26,092 bases of DNA. It comes from JALHQU01 sp043745295. Its GTDB lineage: Bacteria; Planctomycetota; Planctomycetia; Gemmatales; Gemmataceae. Below the pieces are notes generated by a model. The model was not told where the DNA came from and did not search any database. It saw only the letters and a list, made by a program, of their open reading frames with translations. The position numbers and the translations under genes were made by a program. This document shows positions 1 to 7,509 of this stretch, piece after piece. Within the stretch, counting starts at the first letter, position 1, and each line of letters opens with the position of its first letter. The DNA lies in assembly GCA_043745295.1 (NCBI GenBank), contig JAYTTN010000261.1, positions 1 to 26,092 on the forward strand. Direction: 5' to 3'.

Positions 1-102
1 GACCTGCTTGGCCAACTCCCCCCCCAGCGACGACGCGGCGAATCCCGCGAGGATGTCGCGGACCTTGGCGAATTCCAGCAATTCCAGCGTGTGCGCGTCC
101 AT
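1..102 (-). CDS. mutS2: Endonuclease MutS2, N-terminal fragment (runs off left edge)
   Basis: Only the first 34 codons are present, starting at the ATG whose complement lies at 100-102. The translation begins MDAHTLELLEFAKVRDIL and continues with a Leu/Ala-rich helix and a Ser-Leu-Gly-Gly-Glu-Leu-Ala segment. This matches the usual MutS2 opening (x-x-x-T-L-x-x-LEF-x-K-I/V-x-x-x-L, then a T/S-S-x-L-G-x-x-L-A helix). MutS2 is a MutS-like ATPase with a C-terminal Smr nuclease domain, linked to suppression of recombination and to rescue of collided ribosomes. None of those domains is in the window, so the call rests on the N-terminal signature alone. Confidence 0.72.
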   Translation of the reverse strand, partial: MDAHTLELLEFAKVRDILAGFAASSLGGELAKQV

Positions 103-252
103 AGTGGCGACCGGAGATTCGGTCGGCGTCCGTGGTGGTTCGGGTCTTGTCAGCCGGCGAACCGGGGGCGGTAGCAAGGCAGCGTTCATACCCGCCAGAC
201 AGCAGCCCCACCCGGCGGGTTCGGGGCCATTTTAGGACATGCGGCCGGCGTC

Positions 253-334
253 TTGGCGAGCGGGGGGCGTAAGCCCCCTGTTTCTCCGGAAACTGTTCAA
301 GAACAACAGGGGGCTTACGCCCCCCGCTCGCCAA
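253..334. repeat. Perfect 30-bp inverted repeat (core copy of dispersed palindrome family)
   Basis: Arms at 253-282 and 305-334 are exact reverse complements over 30 bases, with a 22-nt loop. The arm reads TTGGCGAGCGGGGGGCG followed by TAAGCCCCCTGTT. The same core recurs at 5041-5162 and 10286-10407 with CGTCAG in place of CGTAAG. This copy lacks the outer GGTGCRGCAATTG ends seen in those two. The downstream arm overlaps the 3' end of the methyltransferase gene and encodes its last residues and TAA stop. It could act as a terminator or mRNA 3'-stability hairpin between that gene and mutS2. Confidence 0.9.
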
Positions 335-1130
335 CACCGTACCCCTTCACCGCCCGCGTGGCGGCGAAGCACGGGATGAACTCGGACAGTCGCCAGTCGG
401 GGCCGCCGTCCTCGTAGAAGCCGGTCAGCGCCAGCCCGGCGTCGAGCTGCCCGCCGATCTGGTCCTGGAGGGTGTGGCCGAAGCAGAGCGGTTCGTTCTT
501 GTCGGTGTACGTCCGCCGGTCCTCGTCCGTCAAACTGACGAGGTCCGAGTACGGGATGCGGTGCTTCACGACGAACTTGCCGTCGTCCTCGGCGGTGTCC
601 TCGAACAGGTACAGGACCGGGTTCGTGAACCCGGCCATCAGCACACCGCCCGGCCGGAGGACGCGGGCGCACTCTTTCCACACCGGCAGTACGTCGGGCA
701 CGAACACGTTGGAACAGGGGTGGACGATCAGCCCGAACCGGCCGTCGGGGAACGCGGACAGATCCCGCATGTCGCCCTCGACGGTATCCAGTTGCAACCC
801 GTCGCGGTCGGCGACTTCGCGGTCGCGGGCGAGCTGGGCCGGCGAGTTGTCGAACACGGTGACGGTCGCGCCGGCGGCGGCGAGGATCGGCCCCTGCTGT
901 CCGCCACCGGACGCGAGACACAATACGTCCAGCCCGACCAGCGGCGGGAACCAGTCCTTCGGCACCGGCTTCGTCGGCGTCAGGATGATGTCCCATTCGC
1001 CCCGGCGGGCGGCGGCGATCGCCTCGGACGACACAGGCACCGTCCAGCGGTTGCCGGCGGCGACCTGGTGGTCCCAGGCGAAGCGGTTGTACGCGCGGAG
1101 GTCGGTGGTCGGGCTGGGCGAGGTGGTCAC
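315..1130 (-). CDS. Class I SAM-dependent methyltransferase
   Basis: A 271-residue protein with the Rossmann methyltransferase motifs. Motif I is LCLASGGGQQG (about residues 70-80), the acidic end of strand 2 is VFDNS (92-96), and a motif II-like VEGDMRDL lies near 117-124. A further hydrophobic strand-turn segment (ARVLRPGGVLMAGF) is typical of the Methyltransf_11/25 families. The N-terminal AYNRFAWDHQV and the TPTKPVPKDWF segment are recognisable from a bacterial family of unknown substrate. The GTG start (complement of 1128-1130) is chosen because it overlaps the upstream stop codon as GTGA, giving translational coupling, and because homology-like sequence begins within ten residues. The last codons (GERGA, stop) are made of repeat sequence, so the native C-terminus may have been altered. 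Confidence 0.88.
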   Translation of the reverse strand: MTTSPSPTTDLRAYNRFAWDHQVAAGNRWTVPVSSEAIAAARRGEWDIILTPTKPVPKDWFPPLVGLDVLCLASGGGQQGPILAAAGATVTVFDNSPAQLARDREVADRDGLQLDTVEGDMRDLSAFPDGRFGLIVHPCSNVFVPDVLPVWKECARVLRPGGVLMAGFTNPVLYLFEDTAEDDGKFVVKHRIPYSDLVSLTDEDRRTYTDKNEPLCFGHTLQDQIGGQLDAGLALTGFYEDGGPDWRLSEFIPCFAATRAVKGYGVGERGA

Positions 1131-1612
1131 TTCTTCACCCGCTTCCACGTCTCGAAGAACACGTCCGTCCCCTTCGCCGACTCGAACTTCGCCGGCATCG
1201 CGTTGGTGCTGGGGGTGTAGCACACCTTCAGGTCGTCGCCCTTCAGGTCGTAGATGCCGTGGACTTTCTGACCGTCCTTCACCCCGCCCTGGAAGGTGAG
1301 GGTGAACGTGCCGGCCTTGGCGTCTGCGTCGAACGCGGCGGTGGCCAGCCGGCGGCCCGTCCCTTCCTTCGGATCGACGACGTGGAACAGGCTGTACACG
1401 CCGTTCGTCACCGACAGGCGGATCGACTCCCGCGACTCGGCCGTCGGCATCATCTCCGCCCCGCCGTACACCACCGACGCCGGTGCCCACACGCCGTTGA
1501 ACTCCTTGCCGGCAGTCCCCGCGGCCGGCGGCGTCGGCTTGGCCGGCTCCTGCGCGAAGACCGTACCGAGGACGCACGCCGACACCGCTCCGAGTAGCAA
1601 CAGCTTTCGCAT
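1127..1612 (-). CDS. TIGR03067-like secreted domain protein
   Basis: A 161-residue protein with a clear Sec signal peptide (MRKLLLLGAVSACVLGTVFA, likely cut before QE) and an Ala/Pro-rich linker. The domain that follows has FNGVWAPASVVYGG, a KVHGIYDLKGDDLKVCY segment and a closing strand. This layout (G-x-W ... I-Y-x-L-x-G-D-x-L-x-x-C) is that of the TIGR03067 domain, abundant in planctomycetes and of unknown function. The ATG complementary to 1610-1612 is preferred over the in-frame ATG 24 bases upstream because it begins the signal peptide and has GAGAGGG about 5 nt upstream. It overlaps the following methyltransferase start as GTGA, so the two are probably cotranscribed. Confidence 0.82.
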   Translation of the reverse strand: MRKLLLLGAVSACVLGTVFAQEPAKPTPPAAGTAGKEFNGVWAPASVVYGGAEMMPTAESRESIRLSVTNGVYSLFHVVDPKEGTGRRLATAAFDADAKAGTFTLTFQGGVKDGQKVHGIYDLKGDDLKVCYTPSTNAMPAKFESAKGTDVFFETWKRVKK

Positions 1613-1747
1613 GACGGACCCTCTCGAACGTGGCACGGATTTCGGCCGGCGTCATGCCGATTGCGGCGGTCGGCGTCAAGGGGAAATGCACCGACGGATC
1701 GCGCAACCAGGGCCATTCCGCCACGTTTCGCTTGCCGCGAAGAGGGG

Positions 1748-2236
1748 TCACTTTTCCGCCGCGGACGTGTGGTCGGACACGATCTTCCATTCGCCGTCGA
1801 TGTGGCGGAACAGCAGCGTGAACAGCCCGTGCGGGGTGCTGCCGTCGGGCTTCACCAGTCCCCACCGCCCGCGCACGATGGTCGCATCGCTGCCGACGAC
1901 ATCGACATCGAGGACGGTGAACGTCAGCGTGCCCATCTTGTTGTCGCCGGCCACGTACTTCGCGTGGTAGCGGTCGTAGGTCGCCTGCCAGCCCGTGGTC
2001 ACGTCGTCGCCGGAGAGGAACTTGAGATCCTCGCTCTTCCAGTACCCGGCCATGAACCCGTCGAGGTCGCCGGCATTCCACGCGGTCTCTTGAGAGGCGA
2101 GGACTGTGCGGATCAACTCGGGGGCCGTAGTCCTCAATGCCCGTTCCCGGAGTTTTTGAACCCACGGGTATCCCACTACCCACGCGACGACGGTGACAAG
2201 GAACAGGGTGAACAGGAACCGGAGGGAATTGGCCAT
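1748..2236 (-). CDS. Membrane-anchored DUF4440/SnoaL-like (NTF2 fold) protein
   Basis: A 162-residue protein. Residues 5-25 form one hydrophobic signal-anchor. The rest reads as an NTF2-like DUF4440 domain, with an ETAWNAGDLDGFMAGYW helix, YDRYHAKY, a VDVVGSDATIVRGRW strand, and a C-terminal LFRHIDGEWKIVSDHTS. That closing strand, x-x-x-x-x-G-x-W-K-I-V-x-D-H-T-S, is diagnostic of the DUF4440/YybH-like group. The function is unknown; such domains bind small ligands or act as non-enzymatic dimers. An alternative ATG at the complement of 2270-2272 adds 12 residues. The shorter start is chosen because it leads directly into the signal-anchor, although its GGAG lies about 15 nt upstream. It is separated by about 135 bp from the downstream TIGR03067 gene. 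Confidence 0.82.
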   Translation of the reverse strand: MANSLRFLFTLFLVTVVAWVVGYPWVQKLRERALRTTAPELIRTVLASQETAWNAGDLDGFMAGYWKSEDLKFLSGDDVTTGWQATYDRYHAKYVAGDNKMGTLTFTVLDVDVVGSDATIVRGRWGLVKPDGSTPHGLFTLLFRHIDGEWKIVSDHTSAAEK

Positions 2237-2451
2237 TGCAAAACCGCGCGGCTCCTTCGGTACGTCAGGCATTTGCGATTCCACGGTTTGTCCCTCGCTC
2301 CTCTGGGTTTTCCTCTCCCGGCTCGCGCGCAAGAATATCAGAACACCCCCGGAGATGCCATAACGCTCGCCGCCATCGACTGCCCCCAGAAGCACCGCGA
2401 AGACATCGTCCGCGGGCCGGCGGACTTGGTCGCAATCACCTCCGGCGGCCG

Positions 2452-3828
2452 TCACATCACCAGCAGCCGCCCTACCACGAACAGGCAGCCGCTGAGAATC
2501 ATGGTACACGGCAGGGTGAAGGCCCACGCCAGCAGGATGCGCCGCGCCGTCCGCGCTTGCAGGCCGGACTTGTTCGCCGCCATCGTGCCGGCCACCCCGC
2601 TGCTCAGGATTTGCGTGGTGCTGACCGGCGCGTGCGCCAGGTCGGCGGCCAGGATCGTCACCGCCGCCACCATTTCGGCGGCCGCCCCCTGCGCGTAGGT
2701 CAGGTGCGTCTTGCCGATCTTCTCGGCCACCGTCACAACGATCCGCTTGTACCCGACGGTGGTGCCGACGCCGAGGGCCAGCGCCACGCAGACGACGACC
2801 CAGATGGGCACGAACTCGACGGCCCCCGTCAGCCCCTTCTTCGCCGCCTTCCACCCGTCGGTCGTGTCGGCCGCGAACGCCGCGTCCTTGGCCGCCTGCG
2901 ACAGTTGGAACAGGTGCTGCCGCACGTCCCACCGGCGGGCCGGCGGCAGGTCGGCGAACGAGCCGAGGCCGGTCAGTGCGGTCGCCACCCCGTCCGCGTG
3001 GGCGGCCAACTCCGGCGTCAGCTTGCCCGCCGCCGCCAGGCGTTCCCGCACCGTTGCCGCCCCCGCTCGCGCCGCCTCCACTTTGCTCGCGTCGTAGATG
3101 TCCAGCGCGTAGTGCCCGCTGACGAACCCGATCAGCACCAGCAGGATCAGGCCCATCCCCTTCTGCCCGTCGTTCGACCCGTGCGCGAAGCTGACCCCGC
3201 CGCAGGTGCCGATGAGGACGCCCCGCACCCACGTCGGCGGGCGGTCGTCGCCGACCGGCGGGACGTACAGCTTCGGGTCGCGGAACACCCGCTTCAAGAC
3301 GAGCAGCAGCAGGTACGCGGCCACGAACCCGACGACCGGCGACACCAGCAGGCCGACGCCCACCTCGGCGGCCTTATCCCACCGCACCCCGGACAGGCCG
3401 GACCCCCGCAGCAGACTGTTGGCGATGCCGACGCCGAGGATGCTGCCGATGAGCGTGTGCGAACTGGACACCGGCAGGCCGATGTACCAGGTGGCCAAGT
3501 TCCAGCCAACGCCGGCCACCAGCAGCGACATCACCATCACCAGCGCGGTCGCCGAGCTGGCGTCCACGAGGACATCGACGGGGAGCAGGTTGACGACCGA
3601 GAAGGCGACGGCGGTGCCGCCGATGAGGACGCCGAGGAAGTTCATGACGCCGGCGTACAGGACGGCCGGCGTCGGCGGCAGCGTGCGGGTGTAGATGACG
3701 GTGGTGACGGCGTTGGCGGTGTCGTGGAAGCCGTTGATGAACTCGAACCCGAAGGCGAACGCCAGCGCCACGGCGAAGAAGAGGACGGTGAGCGCCGGCA
3801 ACTCGGCGACCGCGTCGAAGAAGGTCAT
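2452..3828 (-). CDS. PiT-family inorganic phosphate transporter
   Basis: A 458-residue polytopic membrane protein with both halves of the PHO4/PiT signature. The N-terminal repeat has GFHDTANAV (33-41) and the C-terminal repeat has FAHGSNDGQKGMG (about 214-226). Each half also carries the second signature (PVSSSHTLIGSILG near 119-132 and PVSTTQILSSGVAG near the C-terminus). Between them lies a hydrophilic stretch of about 100 residues, as in other PiT proteins. The family imports phosphate with H+ or Na+ through the inner membrane at low affinity. The start at the complement of 3826-3828 (MTFFDAV) leads straight into TM1; an in-frame ATG 48 bases upstream is less likely. No PhoU-like/DUF47 partner gene is adjacent. 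Confidence 0.95.
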   Translation of the reverse strand: MTFFDAVAELPALTVLFFAVALAFAFGFEFINGFHDTANAVTTVIYTRTLPPTPAVLYAGVMNFLGVLIGGTAVAFSVVNLLPVDVLVDASSATALVMVMSLLVAGVGWNLATWYIGLPVSSSHTLIGSILGVGIANSLLRGSGLSGVRWDKAAEVGVGLLVSPVVGFVAAYLLLLVLKRVFRDPKLYVPPVGDDRPPTWVRGVLIGTCGGVSFAHGSNDGQKGMGLILLVLIGFVSGHYALDIYDASKVEAARAGAATVRERLAAAGKLTPELAAHADGVATALTGLGSFADLPPARRWDVRQHLFQLSQAAKDAAFAADTTDGWKAAKKGLTGAVEFVPIWVVVCVALALGVGTTVGYKRIVVTVAEKIGKTHLTYAQGAAAEMVAAVTILAADLAHAPVSTTQILSSGVAGTMAANKSGLQARTARRILLAWAFTLPCTMILSGCLFVVGRLLVM

Positions 3829-4189
3829 GGGCGAAATCCCGTGAGGACGAAGCCCGGGAGAAGGTGCTACGCCCACGCCTACAGAAATAGCAATTTCCGC
3901 CGAGTTTCAATCGATCTTCACGAACTCTTCTCGTCCGTCCGCCGAAACGCCGCCTGCCGGCGCGGTATTGCCTGCATTTCGCGCATTCCGCCGCCGGCCG
4001 TTCGCCGCGATTCGCCCCGCGCCGAGCGGCAAAACGACTGCGGGCGCGGGCGTTTCGCCGTCCGCGACGCGCCCGCGCCCGCGGCCGGCACAGCCTTTGC
4101 GGAATCCCACTCACACCTCTCCGCCACGCGGCCTCTCCCCCGCCCGGTGCCCGACGCGCCTGGGCCGCCTTCCACACCGAGGAGAGTTC
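3829..4189. other. Divergent intergenic region between transporter and HAD phosphatase genes
   Basis: This 361-bp stretch separates two divergent genes and should hold both promoters. No convincing -35/-10 pair or conserved protein was found by eye. Long open frames across it translate to Arg/Ala/Gly-rich sequence typical of GC-rich noncoding DNA. The only clear structure is the 12-bp inverted repeat listed separately at 4041-4081. Confidence 0.5.
4041..4081. repeat. 12-bp perfect inverted repeat, GC-rich stem-loop
   Basis: CGGGCGCGGGCG at 4041-4052 is the exact reverse complement of CGCCCGCGCCCG at 4070-4081, with a 17-nt spacer. It lies about 110 bp upstream of the HAD phosphatase start, in the shared divergent promoter region. 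It may be an operator, a transcript hairpin, or a chance product of GC-rich sequence. There is no T-run, so a classical terminator is unlikely. Confidence 0.4.
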
Positions 4190-4999
4190 ATGTACGGCTG
4201 CCTGATCGATATGGACGGGGTCATCTACCGCGGCAACCAGCTCATCCCCGGAGCCGACCGGTTCATCCACCAGCTGCGCGTCGAGAACGTGCCGTTCCGG
4301 TTCCTGACCAACAACAGCCAGCGGAACCGTCTGGACGCGGCGATGAAACTCCAGCGGCTGGGCATCGAGGTGGAGGAGGAGCACGTCTACACCTGCGCGA
4401 TGGCGACGGCCCGCTACCTGGCCCAGCAGAAGCCGAACGGCACCGCCTTCGTCATCGGCGAGAGCGGCCTGCACACGGCCCTGCACGCCAGCGGGTACGC
4501 GCTCGTCGATAAAGACCCGGATTACGTCGTCGTCGGCGAGGGGCGGACGCTCAACTTCGAGATGGCCGAGGCGGCACTCGGCATGATCCTCGGCGGGGCG
4601 AAGCTGATCGCCACCAACATGGACCCGAACTGCCCGACCTCGACCGGCACGCGGCCGGGGTGCGGGGCGGTGGTGGCGATGCTGGAGGCGGCGGCCGGGG
4701 TGAAGGCGTTCAGCGTCGGCAAGCCCAGCCCGCTCATGCTCCGCGCCGCCCGCAAGGAACTCGGCCTGACCACCGACCAGACGGTCGTCATCGGCGACAC
4801 GATGGAGACGGACATCCTCGGCGGCGTGCAACTCGGGTTCAAGACGATCCTGGTGCTGAGCGGCGGCACCCGGCGGGAAGACCTGCCCCGCTACGCCTAC
4901 CGTCCGGACGAGGTGGTCGAGTCCATCGCCGACCTCGACCACGCCCGCCTGATGCGCACCTTCGGCCTCGACGAGCCGACCATCTCGACGGCGGGGTGA
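4190..4999 (+). CDS. HAD-superfamily (NagD-like, IIA) phosphatase
   Basis: A 269-residue protein with all four HAD motifs. Motif I is DMDGV (Asp7 nucleophile, Asp9), motif II is LTNNSQ (39-44), the motif III lysine sits in VGKPSP (Lys178), and motif IV is GDTMETD (Asp203, Asp208). The C2-type cap between motifs II and III and the opening YRG (13-15) place it in the NagD/p-nitrophenylphosphatase class IIA group. These enzymes dephosphorylate small phosphorylated metabolites; the substrate is not evident here. The ATG start has a strong GAGGAGA ribosome site ending 6 nt upstream. A longer open frame upstream is not protein-like. It stands alone and is followed by a palindromic element. Confidence 0.92.
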   Translation: MYGCLIDMDGVIYRGNQLIPGADRFIHQLRVENVPFRFLTNNSQRNRLDAAMKLQRLGIEVEEEHVYTCAMATARYLAQQKPNGTAFVIGESGLHTALHASGYALVDKDPDYVVVGEGRTLNFEMAEAALGMILGGAKLIATNMDPNCPTSTGTRPGCGAVVAMLEAAAGVKAFSVGKPSPLMLRAARKELGLTTDQTVVIGDTMETDILGGVQLGFKTILVLSGGTRREDLPRYAYRPDEVVESIADLDHARLMRTFGLDEPTISTAG

Positions 5000-5040
5000 C
5001 AACCCCGAAGCCGGTTCCAGCCGCACGGCGTCCGAGACCG

Positions 5041-5162
5041 GGTGCGGCAATTGTTGTTGGCGAGCGGCGGGCGTCAGCCCCCTGTTGTGTTCAACATCCC
5101 CACGGAAACAGGGGGCTGACGCCCCCCGCTCGCCTGAACCTGCCAAAATCAATTGCTGCACC
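5041..5162. mobile_element. 122-bp palindromic element with 13-bp terminal inverted repeats (copy A)
   Basis: The ends are GGTGCGGCAATTG (5041-5053) and CAATTGCTGCACC (5150-5162), inverted with one mismatch. Inside lies the GGCGAGCGGnGGGCGTCAG / CTGACGCCCCCCGCTCGCC stem of the dispersed family. The whole unit is nearly the reverse complement of the 122-bp copy at 10286-10407. The octamer CGAGACCG occurs immediately to the left (5033-5040) and again three bases to the right (5166-5173), which could be a target duplication. No coding capacity is present, so this fits a MITE- or REP-like non-autonomous element. It lies between the HAD gene and rplU. Confidence 0.75.
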
Positions 5163-5190
5163 TTTCGAGACCGCCGGCGCGGTTCTCCCC

Positions 5191-5218
5191 TAGTCAAGTG
5201 GCCGGCGGCGGATACTAT
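5191..5218 (+). promoter_or_regulatory. Possible rplU promoter
   Basis: TAGTCA at 5191-5196 and TACTAT at 5213-5218, 16 nt apart, sit about 45 bp before the rplU start codon, just after the palindromic element. The -10-like hexamer stands out in an otherwise GC-rich spacer. The -35 match is weak, so this is tentative. Confidence 0.35.
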
Positions 5219-5263
5219 TCTCGTTTCACGAAATCCCGTGCGCAGCGTCCGCGAGAGCTTGTC

Positions 5264-5578
5264 ATGTACGCGATCATCGAAGACGGTTCCCACCAGTACC
5301 GGGCCGAAGTCGGGGCCTTCATCACCATCGACCACCGGGCGTGCGAGGCCGGCCAGACGCTGGAGCTGCCGAACGTGCTGCTGGTGTCCGACGGGGCCGG
5401 CAAGGTGACTCTCGGCCGGCCGACCGTCGCCGGGGCGAAGATCATCGCCGAAGTCATCGACTTCCCCAGCGTGAAGACCCAAGCCCAACTGTTCCGCCGC
5501 CGGAAGAACATCCGCCGCCTAAGGGGCCACCGTCAGCCGCACGTTCGGGTCAAAGTGACCCAGATCGTCGGCGCGTGA
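5264..5578 (+). CDS. rplU: 50S ribosomal protein bL21
   Basis: A 104-residue protein of normal bL21 length. It opens with MYAIIEDGSHQYRAEVG and includes the VLLVSDGAGKVTLGRPTVAGAKIIAEV strand region (about 44-70). It ends with the basic FRRRKNIRRLRGHRQPH segment and a VKVTQI strand, all typical of the family. bL21 binds 23S rRNA and is part of the large subunit. The usual partner rpmA (bL27), which follows rplU in most bacteria, is absent; a rhodanese gene follows instead. GCGAGAG upstream is a weak ribosome site. Confidence 0.95.
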   Translation: MYAIIEDGSHQYRAEVGAFITIDHRACEAGQTLELPNVLLVSDGAGKVTLGRPTVAGAKIIAEVIDFPSVKTQAQLFRRRKNIRRLRGHRQPHVRVKVTQIVGA

Positions 5579-5682
5579 TCGCCGAATCGCGAATGGAATC
5601 GACAGGAACCGAGTGACGCCGTCGTCGCCCGGTTCTATTGCGTCTATAGGTACCGTTGTCGCCCCGCCTCCCGGAGCCTGTC

Positions 5683-6564
5683 ATGCTTCGTTTCGCCGCT
5701 CTCGCGCTGCTGTTCGCCGCGTCCGTCGTCGGTGCCGAGGACGCCTACCCGAAGCCGACGCTGCTCGTGGAACCGGCCGCGCTCGCCGAGCCGGAAACCG
5801 CGAAGACGTTCGTCGTCCTCGACGCCCGCGACAGGAAGAAGTACGACGCCGGTCACGTCCCCGCCGCCAGGTGGGTGGACGCCGCCGCGTGGTCGAAGGC
5901 GTTCGGCGACGGGACCGACGCCGACGACTGGTCCAAGCGGATCGGGGCGCTCGGCCTCGTCGCCGACACGCCGGTCGTCGTGTACGACGACGTGATGGCG
6001 AAGGACGCCGCGCGGGTGTGGTGGATTCTGAAGTACTGGGGCGCGGCCGACGTGCGGCTGCTGAACGGCGGCTGGGTCGGCTGGCAAGCCGGCAAGTTCT
6101 CGACCGAGACCGATGCCCCGACCGTCAAACCCGCCACGTTCAAGGCGACCGCTGCCGCGAACCGGCTGGCGACCAAGGCCGAGGTGCTGAAGTCCCTCGA
6201 CGGGGCCAAGTGGCAGATCGTGGACGCGCGGTCGGAGAAGGAGTTCTGTGGCACCGACGCCTTGACTAATAAGAAGGCCGGCGCGATACCCGGTGCCAAA
6301 CACCTGGAATGGACCGACCTGATCGACAAGGACACGCACCGGTTCAAGCCGGCCGGCGAGTTGAAGACGGTGTTCGCCGACGCCGGAGTAAAGCTCGACA
6401 AGCCGACGGCCACGCACTGCCAGTCCGGCGGCCGCGCGGCGGTGATGGCCTACGGGATGGAACTGATGGGCGCGACCGACGTGCGGAATTACTACCGCAG
6501 TTGGGGCGAGTGGGGCAACGCCGCCGACACGCCCGTCGTCAAGCCGGAGCCGAAGAAGAAGTGA
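5683..6564 (+). CDS. Secreted two-domain rhodanese (sulfurtransferase)
   Basis: A 293-residue protein with a signal peptide (MLRFAALALLFAASVVGA) and two rhodanese domains (about 25-145 and 155-285). The first has VLDARDRKKYDAGHVPAA but an Asp-rich VVVYDD where the active Cys would be, as expected of the inactive N-terminal domain. The second has IVDARSEKEF and the active loop CQSGGRA with Cys246. It resembles thiosulfate or 3-mercaptopyruvate sulfurtransferases, which move sulfane sulfur to thiol or cyanide acceptors, here probably outside the cytoplasmic membrane. ATG 5683 is chosen because it begins the signal peptide and has GGAG about 6 nt upstream; a TTG 27 bases upstream is less likely. 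A strong hairpin follows the gene. Confidence 0.92.
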   Translation: MLRFAALALLFAASVVGAEDAYPKPTLLVEPAALAEPETAKTFVVLDARDRKKYDAGHVPAARWVDAAAWSKAFGDGTDADDWSKRIGALGLVADTPVVVYDDVMAKDAARVWWILKYWGAADVRLLNGGWVGWQAGKFSTETDAPTVKPATFKATAAANRLATKAEVLKSLDGAKWQIVDARSEKEFCGTDALTNKKAGAIPGAKHLEWTDLIDKDTHRFKPAGELKTVFADAGVKLDKPTATHCQSGGRAAVMAYGMELMGATDVRNYYRSWGEWGNAADTPVVKPEPKKK

Positions 6565-6582
6565 ACTGCGGCAGCGAAAGAA

Positions 6583-6606
6583 GACACCGGCCGAGGGGCC
6601 GGTGTC
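6583..6606. terminator. Hairpin between convergent genes, likely bidirectional terminator
   Basis: GACACCGGCC (6583-6592) and GGCCGGTGTC (6597-6606) form a perfect 10-bp stem with a GAGG loop. It sits between the convergent rhodanese (stop at 6564) and the secreted hypothetical gene (stop at 6633). No T-run follows on either side, so termination may depend on the hairpin alone or on Rho. Confidence 0.65.
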
Positions 6607-6632
6607 GCGCCGTCGAATCCCACCCGTCATGT

Positions 6633-7250
6633 CTACTTCTTCTCGACGGGCAGCGGCAGGGGCAGGTCCACCGCCCGGGCCGGGGCGATCTGGATTTGCA
6701 CCTGGCCACCCGGCCGCGGCGGGGCGACGGGCATGGCCGGCATCATCGCCGGGCCGCCGGGCATCATGACGGGGGGCGGGTACATGCCGCCAGAGTTGTA
6801 TCCGCCCTGCGGGATGAGGTCCGGCGACACGAACACAAGCACGTCGTCCTTGAACAATCTCAGGTAACTGGCGTCCACCTTCTTCCCGTTGGCCGAGGCG
6901 ACGAACAGCCCGCCGTCGTTCACCTTCTTCACCGCGTCCTTAATCGCCACGTCCTTGCCGTCGGCCGAGAACACCTTCAAATCCTTGAGGTCCGCCAGGC
7001 CGAGGGCGACCATCCGGGTGACGGGCACTTCCAGCTCCACTCGCTGAATCACCTGCGCGCCGTTCGGCCCGCCGACGGCCTGGATCATCATCACCTTCTC
7101 CTTCTCGGTTCGCACGACCGTCAGCTTCACCTCGCCGTCGTTGCCGGCCCGCAGGTTCAGGATGTACGGGGCAGGACCGGTCGGGGCGATGTCCTTGGGA
7201 ACAGGGGCGGCCGGCACCAGCAGCGCGGCCGTCATCAGTGTGGTGAACAT
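6633..7250 (-). CDS. Secreted hypothetical protein
   Basis: A 205-residue protein I do not recognise. Residues 1-17 (MFTTLMTAALLVPAAPV) look like a signal peptide. The mature part has alternating strands (YILNLRAGNDGEVKLTVVRTEKEK, then VELEVPVTRM) and a segment containing LRLFKDDVLVFVSPDLIP. The C-terminal third is a Gly/Met/Pro-rich linker (MYPPPVMMPGGPAMMPAMP) and a final hydrophobic strand. The start at the complement of 7248-7250 is chosen because it begins the signal peptide and has GAGG about 10 nt upstream; the open frame extends further upstream without protein-like content. It shares the hairpin at 6583-6606 with the rhodanese gene. Confidence 0.75.
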   Translation of the reverse strand: MFTTLMTAALLVPAAPVPKDIAPTGPAPYILNLRAGNDGEVKLTVVRTEKEKVMMIQAVGGPNGAQVIQRVELEVPVTRMVALGLADLKDLKVFSADGKDVAIKDAVKKVNDGGLFVASANGKKVDASYLRLFKDDVLVFVSPDLIPQGGYNSGGMYPPPVMMPGGPAMMPAMPVAPPRPGGQVQIQIAPARAVDLPLPLPVEKK

Positions 7251-7509
7251 GCGGGTGAATCCTCGGTGGTGTGGGAAACGAACGACGGGTCGCCGCCCAC
7301 AGTATCGCGGACAACTCGTTCCGAGTCCAGACGGATTGGCACCGGCGGCGGATTGCGACCGGGCCATTTCGCGATCGAGGTGGGCGAGTTTTGGGGGAGT
7401 GGGCGCGACGTGGTGCCCACGTTGTCACTCGCCGTCGTCGCCATCCTGGCCGGCCGCACCAACTCGGCCGGCCTCGCCCGCTTCGGTCGCGATCGCGAAC
7501 GCCGCCCGT

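Noticed and set aside
2273..2451. Possible small plus-strand ORF containing ITLAAIDCPQKHRED between PiT and DUF4440 genes
   Set aside because: No plausible start with ribosome site, and the frame continues as noise under both neighbouring genes.
1748..3232. Long minus-strand open frame covering the DUF4440 gene and extending under the PiT gene
   Set aside because: Only the 3' 489 bases are protein-like. The rest is Arg/Gly-rich and overlaps the clear PiT reading frame on the same strand.
3374..5488. 700-residue minus-strand open frame antisense to the HAD and rplU genes
   Set aside because: Composition is the His/Arg/Val-rich shadow typical of the complementary strand of GC-rich genes; both sense genes are certain.
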